DNA of 8,278 nucleotides from Planctomycetaceae bacterium (lineage in GTDB: Bacteria; Planctomycetota; Phycisphaerae; Phycisphaerales; SM1A02): positions 1 through 8,278 of the forward strand of contig JAIYBS010000150.1 of NCBI GenBank assembly GCA_027488415.1, in the 5' to 3' direction. A program made the translations under genes and the position numbers. Below the pieces are notes generated by a model. The model was not told where the DNA came from and ran no database searches. It saw only the letters and a list, made by a program, of their open reading frames with translations. Shown piece after piece: positions 1-5,822 of the stretch (position 1 is its first letter; each line of letters begins with the position of its first letter).

Positions 1-135
1 ATGCGCAAGTTCTTCGAGGAGGTCACCCTCCTCGGCCAGAAGTACGTGCGCGACGACAAGAAGGCGATCAAGGAGATCCTGCCCGCGGGCGTGACGATCT
101 CGAAGTTCGTCAAGATGGGCGTCGGGCAGTACTGA
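1..135 (+). CDS. 3' end of an unrecognised protein gene
   Basis: An open frame runs from base 1 to a TGA at 133-135 and gives 44 residues, ending ...FVKMGVGQY. It is rich in Lys, Asp and Glu, with a helix-like charged middle (QKYVRDDKKAIKEIL) and a short hydrophobic end. The first codon in the window happens to be ATG. No upstream sequence is available to show a ribosome binding site, so this is most likely an internal Met near the C-terminus of a longer soluble protein; a complete 44-residue protein cannot be excluded. Coding is supported by the G/C-biased third positions and by an intrinsic terminator that starts 25 nt after the stop. I do not recognise the family and assign no function. 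Confidence 0.6.
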   Translation: MRKFFEEVTLLGQKYVRDDKKAIKEILPAGVTISKFVKMGVGQY

Positions 136-160
136 GGCCCGGAACGTTCGAAGCACTTTC

Positions 161-198
161 CAGGGCGCGATCCGCGAGGGTCGCGCCCTGTTGCTTTG
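161..198 (+). terminator. Rho-independent terminator of the first gene
   Basis: A perfect 10-bp stem pairs 161-170 (CAGGGCGCGA) with 181-190 (TCGCGCCCTG) around a 10-nt loop. It is followed at once by the T-rich stretch TTGCTTTG. It lies 25 nt after the stop codon of the first gene and fits the intrinsic terminator pattern well, although the T tract is interrupted. Confidence 0.8.
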
Positions 199-261
199 GA
201 CGCCTTGGCGGATCGGCGGTGTGGGCGACGAGCCCCTGGACGCCTCGGCGGATCGGCGGTG
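197..261. repeat. Two-copy 25-bp direct repeat with a 40-bp period
   Basis: Bases 197-221 and 237-261 are the same 25-mer, reading TGGACGCCT then T or C, then GGCGGATCGGCGGTG. The only difference is T at 206 against C at 246. The copies are 40 bp apart start to start. Part of the second copy also forms the left arm of a long inverted repeat (248-366). No coding function is evident. It may be part of a dispersed intergenic element or a structured RNA. Confidence 0.8.
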
Positions 262-366
262 GCCTCAGTCGCTCAGACAAGTCTTGCCTCGGTCGGCGGG
301 GTGCGTTGAAGCGGGGGCAACTGGCTCGGCGCGACAACTCGCTTGGTGAGGCCACCGCCGATCCGC
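248..366. repeat. 20-bp perfect inverted repeat with a 79-nt loop
   Basis: Bases 248-267 (beginning GCGGATCGGCGG) are the exact reverse complement of 347-366 (ending CCGCCGATCCGC). The intervening 79 nt include a small palindrome (AGAC-AA-GTCT near 276-286). Just beyond the right arm are two further small hairpins, GCCGA/TCGGC (357-361 with 369-373) and CCGT/ACGG (380-383 with 389-392). A chance 20-bp perfect match over so short a distance is unlikely even in GC-rich DNA. Possible roles are a folded RNA element, the ends of a small non-autonomous mobile element, or a dispersed repeat. The sequence alone does not decide between them. Confidence 0.75.
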
Positions 367-635
367 TGTCGGCTCCGGACCGTGAGCGACGGAAACACGC
401 CCGAGGGCCCCCGGCGCATTTTCTTTGCTTTCCGTCCACTTGCGAGCGGGGCTCGGCGAGCACGGGATCCCTGCGCAGCGACGTAGGACGGCGAGAAGTC
501 CGGTCGAACGGTCAGCGAGTACTCCCGGGTGCCGCCCGGACGATCGACGTCCTCCGAGGCCGCAGCGGAACCTGGTGGAGCAAGGCCGTTCGCGAAGCAG
601 GGGTCCCGCGCGCAGCCGATCCCCGCGGTCACCAC

Positions 636-665
636 GCAACAGAAACCACGCCGGGCGCCCCCGGC
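636..665 (-). terminator. Likely terminator downstream of the EEP-family gene
   Basis: On the minus strand a 6-bp GC stem (GCCGGG at 650-655 pairing with CCCGGC at 660-665, 4-nt loop) is followed by GTGGTTTCTGTTG. That is a moderately T-rich tail. It lies about 20 nt past the TGA of the minus-strand gene that ends at 684, the right place for its terminator. The short stem and broken T run keep this tentative. Confidence 0.5.
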
Positions 666-683
666 ATCACTTTCTTGAATCCC

Positions 684-1895
684 TCAGTCCTCGTCCGGCT
701 TCGCGTCCTTCTCGGGGCCCTTGCCCTTCGCCGGCTCGGCCTTCGCCGCCGAGTCCTTCGGCATGATGTCGATCGCGATCGGGCAGTGGTCGCTCGCGTA
801 GCCGGCCGGGACCTTCTCCTTCTCGGGGTCCTTCCGCCAGTCGTAGTCGCTCGCGGGGTGCATGACGCTGAGGACGAAGAAGCTGCCGTCCACGGCGTCC
901 TGGGCGAGGCCCGGGCTCATGAAGATGTAGTCGATCGCTCGGCCCGAGTCGTGCGTGGTGTAGAGGTCCTTGGTGTTCCCCTTCTTCACGCCGCGGAAGT
1001 CGTAGGCGCTGCGCATCCCGCCGTCGGCGAGCACCTTCGCGGCCTTCATGGACGGGGTCGCGTTGAAGTCGCCGAGCACGGCGACGTTCGCGGCCGGGTT
1101 CTCCTTGAGGATTGCGTCGACGAACTCGAGGGTCTGCAGCACCTCGCTCTCGCGGTGGTACTCGAACTCCTTGCCGCCGGCCTTGTAGTGCACCGCAAAG
1201 AGCGTGAGCGGATAGCCGTTCACGTCCACGTCGACGCGCAGCGGGGACCGCTGGAACTTCGCGCCCTGGTCGGCCTTCTTGCCGGCCCAGCCCTGCCCGT
1301 CGCGCTTGGCGTCCATGTCGGAGAGGTCCTCCTGGACGTAGGTCGCGTGCGAGGTGATCGGGAAGCGGCTCAGGCACGCCTGCTCGACGCCGCGGTAGTA
1401 GCCCACCTCGACGCTGATGGCGTGGTCGTAGCCCATGCCCTTCAGGTAGTTGTCCCGGAACCACTTCAGCGCGTCCATGCCCTCGATCTCCTCGATGCAG
1501 AGGACGTCCGCGTCGAGCCGACGGATCGCGTCGGCGATCGCCTCGACGCGCGAGGGCTTCGTGACCATCGTCATGTCGTCGTACTCGCCCTGGAGCGTCG
1601 GGTCGTCGACCGCGTCGAACAGGTTCTCGACGTTGAAGGCGGCCACGCGGACGGCGCCCTTCTTCTTCTCGGGTGCCTTCGGGACGCCGAACCAGTAGCC
1701 CGCGGGCTTGACGGTCTTCGACTTGCTGGCCTCGCCGTCCTGCGTGGTTCCGGGCTTCGCGGGTGCCTTGGGTGCCGAGGGCGCCTTGGGCGCGGTCGGC
1801 GCCTTCGGCGCCGGCGGCGCCGCGACCTGCGAGGGAGCAGCCGCGAGGAGCACGGCGAGCGCAGCGGAGCCGACGGCGAGGAGCGGGGTCTGCAT
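684..1895 (-). CDS. Exported endonuclease/exonuclease/phosphatase (EEP) family hydrolase
   Basis: The 403-residue product begins with a short signal-like hydrophobic segment (residues 4-20, Leu/Ala-rich, possible cleavage near A19-A26). A Pro/Ala/Lys linker with repeated APKAP units (about 27-48) follows, then an EEP-fold catalytic domain (about 82-377), then a charged Lys/Glu/Pro tail. Motifs fit the DNase I-like superfamily: FNVENLFD (N88), CIEEIEG (metal-binding Glu at about 135-136), AVHYKAG (H236), a conserved Arg at about 248, GDFNATP (D276, N278), IDYIF (D322) and ASDHCP (D369, H370). The family contains metal-dependent nucleases and phosphodiesterases. FNVENLFD is common among secreted bacterial members, but the substrate (DNA, RNA, lipid or sugar phosphate) cannot be told from sequence. 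The ATG at 1895 is chosen because it opens directly into the signal segment. No Shine-Dalgarno is visible, but TAGACT lies 7 nt upstream, which suggests a leaderless message. It is transcribed divergently from the ABC exporter. Confidence 0.9.
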   Translation of the reverse strand: MQTPLLAVGSAALAVLLAAAPSQVAAPPAPKAPTAPKAPSAPKAPAKPGTTQDGEASKSKTVKPAGYWFGVPKAPEKKKGAVRVAAFNVENLFDAVDDPTLQGEYDDMTMVTKPSRVEAIADAIRRLDADVLCIEEIEGMDALKWFRDNYLKGMGYDHAISVEVGYYRGVEQACLSRFPITSHATYVQEDLSDMDAKRDGQGWAGKKADQGAKFQRSPLRVDVDVNGYPLTLFAVHYKAGGKEFEYHRESEVLQTLEFVDAILKENPAANVAVLGDFNATPSMKAAKVLADGGMRSAYDFRGVKKGNTKDLYTTHDSGRAIDYIFMSPGLAQDAVDGSFFVLSVMHPASDYDWRKDPEKEKVPAGYASDHCPIAIDIMPKDSAAKAEPAKGKGPEKDAKPDED

Positions 1896-1897
1896 CC

Positions 1898-1926
1898 CGG
1901 ACAGTCTATCGGTGCACCCCTAGAAT
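1898..1926 (+). promoter_or_regulatory. Putative sigma-70-type leaderless promoter of the ABC exporter gene
   Basis: CGGACA (1898-1903) matches the -35 consensus at 4 of 6 positions. It is followed by a 17-bp spacer and TAGAAT (1921-1926), which matches the -10 consensus at 5 of 6. Transcription starting about 7 nt downstream would begin at or next to the ATG at 1934, giving a leaderless mRNA. There is no Shine-Dalgarno in the short gap (CGGCCCG). The element overlaps the divergent EEP promoter in a 38-bp intergenic space, so the two promoters may interfere with or be co-regulated by each other. Confidence 0.5.
1903..1908 (-). promoter_or_regulatory. Putative -10 box of a leaderless promoter for the EEP-family gene
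   Basis: Read on the minus strand, TAGACT is followed by exactly 7 nt (GTCCGGG) and then the ATG at 1895. It matches TATAAT at 4 of 6 positions, including the key first T, second A and last T. A start of transcription 6-8 nt later would fall on or next to the A of the ATG. No good -35 is seen at 16-18 nt spacing, and no ribosome binding site lies before the ATG. Confidence 0.45.
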
Positions 1927-1933
1927 CGGCCCG

Positions 1934-3911
1934 ATGCCCCGCACGCAGCCCTCGAGCCGACGCCGCTTCCGCGACTACCTGCGCCGGTTCGAGGAGGGAC
2001 GCCGCAAGGCGAAGGTCGAGAAGACCGCCGTCACCTGGCACGGCGAGAAGAGCACGAAGCGGACCCGCTCCTTCGGGACGCTCTTCCGGGAGTTCCTCGG
2101 TCTCGTTCGCCCCTACCGGACGCGCGTGGCGTTCTCGCTGGCGACGGTGACCGTCTCCGCGGTGCTCGGGCTCGTCTCGCCGGCCGCGACCAAGGTGGTG
2201 ATCGACAACGTCCTCGGCGGCGCGCCCCTCTCGGGCCCGTGGCAGCGCGTCCTCGGCGGCCTCGCCGAGACGCCGCAGGGACTGCTCGGCGCGGTCGCGG
2301 CGATCGTGGTCTCGATCAGCATGGTGAGCGTGGTCGTCGGCATCGCCGGCAGGTACCAGGCCACGCGCACCGTGAAGGTGCTGCAGACCTCGATGCGCCG
2401 CCGCGCGTTCGCGCACGCGATGCGCCTGCCGCTGCACCGCGTGCAGGGGCTTCGCACGGGCGGTGTCGGCGCGATCATCCGCGAGGACGCCGGCGGCGTC
2501 GCGGAGCTCGTCTTCGCCCTGCTCTACAACCCGTGGCGCGCGGTGATCCAGCTGCTCGGGATCCTCACGATCCTCGCGTTCACCGACTGGCGCCTCCTGC
2601 TCGGCGCGCTCCTCCTCTTCCCGGCGGTGACGCTCACGCACCGCACGTGGATCGGCAGGCTCCGGCCGCTCTTCCGGGACGTCCGCGCGCAGGTCGGCGA
2701 GGTCGACTCCACCGCCACCGAGGCGTTCAGCGGCATCCGCGTGGTGCGCGGCTTCGCGCGGCCGAAGTTCGAGGGGATCCGCCACGGCACCTCGCTCGAC
2801 CTGCTGGCGCGGCAGGAGATGCTCACGTGGTGGTGGAGCCGCATCGTCGAGGTGGCGTGGCAGCTCCTGATCCCGCTCGCGAGCGCCGGCCTGCTCTGGT
2901 ACGGCGGCAGCCAGGTGATCGCGGGGCGGATCACGACCGGCGAGCTGATCATGTTCCTCACCTACCTGGTGATGCTGCTCGGACCGCTCGAGGCACTCGC
3001 GCAGAGCGCAACCGGCCTGCAGACGCACCTCGCCGGCCTCGATCGGACGCTCGATTTCCTGGCCGAGCCCGCGGAGATGCCCGATCGCCCGGGCGCGATC
3101 CGCCTCGACCGGGCACGCGTCGACGGCGCGGTCGAGCTCCGCGACGTGAGGTACCGCTATCCGAATCGCCCGGGCGACGTGCTCGCCGGCATCTCGTTCG
3201 CGACGCGACCGGGGGAGATGACCGCGTTCGTCGGCGCGAGCGGCGCCGGCAAGACGACGCTCTGCAACCTGATCGCGCGGTTCTTCGACCCGACCGAGGG
3301 CGCGGTGCTCCTCGACGGCCGCGACCTGCGCGACGTGGAGCTCGCGTCGTTCCGGCGGATCCTCGGCATCGTCGAGCAGGACGTGTTCCTCTTCGACGGC
3401 ACCGTCGCCGACAACATCCGCTACGCCGACCCGGCCGCGCCGCAGGAGCGCGTCGAGTGGGCGGCACGCGCGGCGAACGCGCACGACTTCGTCGCCGCGA
3501 TGCCCGAGGGATACGCGACGACCATCGGCGAGCGCGGGGTTCGGCTCTCCGGCGGCCAGCGCCAGCGCCTCGCGATCGCGCGCGCTGCTCGCCGACCCGC
3601 GCATCCTGATCCTCGACGAGGCGACCTCGAACCTCGACACCGAGAGCGAGCGCGCGATCCAGGACGCCCTGCACCACCTGATGCAGGGACGGACCAGCTT
3701 CGTGATCGCGCACCGGCTCTCCACCATCATGCACGCGGATCGGATCGTCGTGCTGAAGGACGGGCTCATCGAGGAGATGGGCACGCACCAGGAGCTGATG
3801 GAGCGGAGCGGGACCTACCGGCAGATGGTGCTCGTGCAGACGGCCCCGCCCGCGCCGCCCAAAGCGACCCCCGTCACGCCGTCCGGCCGCGCCACGCCCG
3901 CCGCTTCGTGA
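1934..3911 (+). pseudogene. MsbA-like fused ABC exporter (TMD-NBD), frameshifted near 3584
   Basis: If the frame is repaired the product is about 659 residues: a basic cytosolic N-terminus (about 1-60), a six-helix type IV exporter membrane domain (about 65-365) and an ATPase domain (about 395-630). In frame one I see Walker A GASGAGKTT (434-442, DNA 3233-3259), the Q-loop VEQDVFLF (Q482) and the signature LSGGQ (538-542). After R550 the frame is lost in the run CGCGCGCGC (3577-3585). The second part reads on from CTG at 3585 in the +1 frame: LLADPRILILDEATSNLD (Walker B and D-loop), then IAHRLST (H-loop), ending at TGA 3909-3911. Two missing bases (one GC unit) best restore the usual ARALL sequence; one extra base is also possible. 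Uncorrected, frame one runs on to about 4186 with a nonsense tail and no Walker B, so it would not hydrolyse ATP. Homologues flip lipids or export lipid-linked and hydrophobic compounds. The cause may be sequencing error, a real mutation or slippage. The ATG at 1934 is preferred for its promoter spacing; upstream in-frame Met codons lie inside the divergent gene. Confidence 0.85.
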
Positions 3912-5031
3912 GGTGGAGCCACCAGCTCCGCCACTGGATGGCAAGGAGCAGCGCGATCGTCACCGGGTGCAGCGCGACGCACTCCCAGGGCTGCGCGAAG
4001 CGCCGTGCGAGGATCGTGCGCTGGAAGAGCTGCGCGGCGACGGCGAACGACGCGAGCACCGTCGGCCCGAGCGGCGTCTCGCCCCGCGCGACCGCGATCG
4101 GCAGCCAGATCCACGGCAGCAGGATCCCCGCCGCCTCGAGGAGCGTGAACACCGCGAGCACGACGGGCGAGCCGAGGCCCTCGTAGGCGTTCTTCGTGAA
4201 TCCGCGCCAGGTCTCGCCGGCGTTCCGGTACATGCGGCACGAGACGCTCTCGCCGCCGTCGTAGAGGTCGGTGTGGAACCCCGCGCGCCGCACGTTCCGA
4301 GGCAGCTTGATGCCGTCGTGCATGCTGTCGCGGAACGCGGCATGGCCGCCCGCGGCCTCCCACGCGTCGCTGCGCACGAGGAGGAACTGCCCGCAGCCCG
4401 CGCTCGTCGCCGGGTCGTTCGTCGTCCGCATTCGCGGCATCGGCAGCCAGCTGAAGAGCATCCAGTGGATGAGCGGGACGACGAGTCGCTCGAGCGGCGA
4501 GCCCGTCTCCTCGCGGGGGATCGTCGAGAGGAGCGCCGCGTCGAGGCGCCTCGCCTCCGCGACGGCGCGCCCGAGGCAGTCCGGCGCGAGGCGGACGTCG
4601 GCGTCGGTGAAGAGGAGCCACTCGGTGCGCGCGGCCCGGCCCATCCGCTCGCACCCCCACTGCTTGCCGTTCCAGCCCTCCGGCAGCGGCTGCGTCGGCA
4701 CCGCGCGCACGCGCGCGTCCTCGCGCCGCAGCGACTCGAGGATGCCGGGCGTGCCGTCGGTGCTCTGGTCGTCGTAGACGAGCACCTCGACGTCGACGGC
4801 CTGGTTCGCGAGCGCGCACCGCACGATCGCCTCGATGTTCCGTTCCTCGTTGCGTGCCGGCACGCAGACGGAGACCGTCGGCCGCGCGCCCTGCCCCTGC
4901 ACGCCGAGCGGCGCCGCGCGGCGGTAGACGCCGAGGTTGATGACCGTCATCGTGGCGGCGATCGAGCTCGCGAGCGCCGAGAAGGCCGGCGACCACGTCC
5001 ACGCGGCGTGCAGGAGCTCGGCCGGCGTCAT
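3874..5031 (-). CDS. Family 2 glycosyltransferase, CrtQ-like carotenoid glycosyltransferase
   Basis: The 385-residue protein has an N-terminal membrane segment (about 14-34) and a GT-A catalytic domain with VSVCVPARNEERNI (53-66), YDDQSTDGT (86-94), WNGKQWGCERM (120-130) and the metal/nucleotide-sugar DxD motif FTDADV (D143, D145). About three C-terminal hydrophobic segments follow, and it ends in a basic WRSWWLHLTKRRAWRGR tail. This layout (membrane anchor, GT2 domain, C-terminal helices, R/K-W-x-GR tail) is that of CrtQ-type and related lipid or carotenoid glycosyltransferases. In staphyloxanthin synthesis CrtQ puts glucose on the carotenoid carboxylate. The role here is inferred mainly from the neighbouring desaturase, dehydrogenase and acyltransferase. 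The ATG at 5031 is set by a GGAGG 7 nt upstream and by a 4-nt ATGA overlap with the acyltransferase stop. An upstream extension of the same frame is only a shadow of that gene. Its 3' end overlaps the convergent ABC exporter by 38 nt. The sugar donor is unknown. Confidence 0.88.
   Translation of the reverse strand: MTPAELLHAAWTWSPAFSALASSIAATMTVINLGVYRRAAPLGVQGQGARPTVSVCVPARNEERNIEAIVRCALANQAVDVEVLVYDDQSTDGTPGILESLRREDARVRAVPTQPLPEGWNGKQWGCERMGRAARTEWLLFTDADVRLAPDCLGRAVAEARRLDAALLSTIPREETGSPLERLVVPLIHWMLFSWLPMPRMRTTNDPATSAGCGQFLLVRSDAWEAAGGHAAFRDSMHDGIKLPRNVRRAGFHTDLYDGGESVSCRMYRNAGETWRGFTKNAYEGLGSPVVLAVFTLLEAAGILLPWIWLPIAVARGETPLGPTVLASFAVAAQLFQRTILARRFAQPWECVALHPVTIALLLAIQWRSWWLHLTKRRAWRGRTA
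3912..3932 (+). terminator. Hairpin right after the ABC exporter stop, possible terminator
   Basis: GGTGGAGC (3912-3919) can pair with GCTCCGCC (3925-3932) around a 5-nt loop, giving 8 bp with one G-U pair. It begins on the base after the TGA of the exporter gene. There is no T-run after it (ACTGGATGG follows), and the same DNA codes for the glycosyltransferase on the other strand. It could therefore be a weak or Rho-assisted terminator, or coincidence. Confidence 0.3.
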
Positions 5032-5822
5032 CGCGCGGCCTCCCGGCGGTGCGCGGTCTCGATCGAGGGGTCGCGGCCGGTGATCCGGAGCCAGCGGTCG
5101 TACACGGGGTGCGTCCTCGTGCCGCCGCCGCCGGCGATGCACTCGAACGCGGCCGCGTCGCGCGCGCGCACGAGCGCGGCGAGCTCGGCGGCGTTCCCGT
5201 TCATCGCGCGGTCGAAGGCCTCCTCCCACCCCCGCGAGTCCGCGGGATCCGCGGGCGGCTCGACGCGCGACGCGAGGAGGAACACCTCCGGGCGGCGGTC
5301 GTTCCAGAACGCGTACTCGATCGCCACCGCGACGGCGTGGGCCGACGGCACGCGGGCCATCACCATCGCCACCCCGGGGCGCACCTTCACCGCGTCCCGC
5401 GGGTCGACGAAGCGGCCCTGCGGCGTCAGCATCAGCGCGGACCGCGGGTGCTCGCGGAACTGCGACTCCACGTAGCGGACGAACGGCCGCAGCCCGGACG
5501 CGTCGTCCGGGTCGACGCCGAAGACGCCGAGCTTGCGGAAGAATCCGAACTTCGCGAGCTGGGACGCGTCCATCGGGCTCAGCGGGCGCCGCCCGGGGAA
5601 CCAGGCATCGTGCACGAGGAACCCGACGAGCGGGTCCCACCACGACTGGTGGTTGCTCGCGATCACGAGCGGGCCGTCGTGCGCCGCCGCCCGGTCGAGG
5701 ACCGCGCGCGACCCCTTCGCGAGCCGCACCGCATGGAACGACTTCGGGAACCCCTTTCGGAGCCTCCACGCGAAGAAGCCGCGGAACCACTCGCGGAAGT
5801 CACCGGGGACGACGTCGCTCAC
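5028..5822 (-). CDS. PlsC-like (LPLAT family) acyltransferase, probable carotenoid-glycoside acyltransferase
   Basis: The 264-residue product has the acyltransferase motif I NHQSWWD (catalytic H58 and D63, H-x4-D) near its N-terminus. A hydrophobic/aromatic stretch with FFRKLGVFGVDPDD (94-107) sits where motif II should be, and TPQGRF (133-138) where the family usually has PEGTRS. RPGVAMVMARVPSAHAVAVAIEY (148 onward) resembles the motif III/IV region. No strong transmembrane helix is obvious, so it is probably peripheral at the membrane. LPLAT enzymes move an acyl chain from acyl-CoA or acyl-ACP to an alcohol. Beside a CrtQ-like glycosyltransferase, the likely acceptor is the sugar of a glycosyl carotenoid, as CrtO does in staphyloxanthin; that role is inferred. 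The GTG at 5822 is chosen because its GTGA overlaps the desaturase TGA by 4 nt and it leaves a normal spacing to motif I. No strong SD is seen, so translation is probably coupled to the upstream gene. Upstream in-frame residues are shadow sequence. Glu to Gln in the PEG motif is unusual. Confidence 0.85.
   Translation of the reverse strand: MSDVVPGDFREWFRGFFAWRLRKGFPKSFHAVRLAKGSRAVLDRAAAHDGPLVIASNHQSWWDPLVGFLVHDAWFPGRRPLSPMDASQLAKFGFFRKLGVFGVDPDDASGLRPFVRYVESQFREHPRSALMLTPQGRFVDPRDAVKVRPGVAMVMARVPSAHAVAVAIEYAFWNDRRPEVFLLASRVEPPADPADSRGWEEAFDRAMNGNAAELAALVRARDAAAFECIAGGGGTRTHPVYDRWLRITGRDPSIETAHRREAAR
5039..5043 (-). promoter_or_regulatory. Shine-Dalgarno site that fixes the glycosyltransferase start
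   Basis: On the minus strand GGAGG is followed by 7 nt and then the ATG at 5031. It lies inside the 3' end of the acyltransferase gene. This shows that SD-led initiation is used within the operon, in contrast to the leaderless-looking starts at 1895 and 1934. Confidence 0.75.

Larger units (their letters stand above)
136..683. other. 548-bp intergenic region with repeats but no supported gene
   Basis: This stretch separates the tandem-stop end of the first gene from the 3' end of the EEP-family gene on the other strand. It holds a terminator at each side, a direct repeat, a long inverted repeat, and scattered small hairpins such as CCGGG/CCCGG at 525-529 and 535-539. A T-rich run occurs at 418-431 (ATTTTCTTTGCTTT). 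Several reading frames stay open across it on both strands, as expected from the low stop frequency of GC-rich DNA. Their translations are Arg/Pro/Ser-rich with no recognisable domain, and overlapping frames look equally 'good', so none is called as a gene. Confidence 0.7.

Noticed and set aside
265..639. Small minus-strand proteins of about 120 residues in the intergenic region
   Set aside because: Two overlapping minus-strand frames are equally open over the same bases, neither has a domain or clear ribosome binding site, and they run through the repeats.
219..2150. A 643-codon plus-strand open frame over the intergenic region and the EEP gene
   Set aside because: Most of it is antisense to a well-supported EEP-family gene. 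Its translation is Arg/Leu/Val-rich low complexity with no domain, typical of a shadow frame in GC-rich DNA.
3577..3587. Programmed ribosomal frameshift to join the two exporter frames
   Set aside because: There is no slippery heptamer of the X-XXY-YYZ type and no A or T run at the junction. A GC-dinucleotide length error or mutation explains it more simply.
1571..3784. A 737-codon minus-strand open frame opposite the ABC exporter
   Set aside because: The product is an Arg/Ala/Glu/Asp-rich mixture without motifs, while the plus strand carries clear ABC exporter motifs.
3681..3911. A separate 76-residue gene starting at ATG 3681
   Set aside because: Its sequence is the H-loop and C-terminal end of an ABC ATPase, and the same frame continues upstream to 3585 with Walker B. 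It is the shifted end of the exporter, not an independent gene.
3913..5475. A 520-codon plus-strand open frame opposite the glycosyltransferase and acyltransferase
   Set aside because: It has no domain and is charged low-complexity sequence. The minus strand has the conserved motifs and coupled starts.
5032..5790. N-terminal extension of the glycosyltransferase frame to 5790
   Set aside because: The extension is Arg/Pro/Gly-rich shadow of the acyltransferase. The ATG at 5031 has a good SD and an ATGA overlap.
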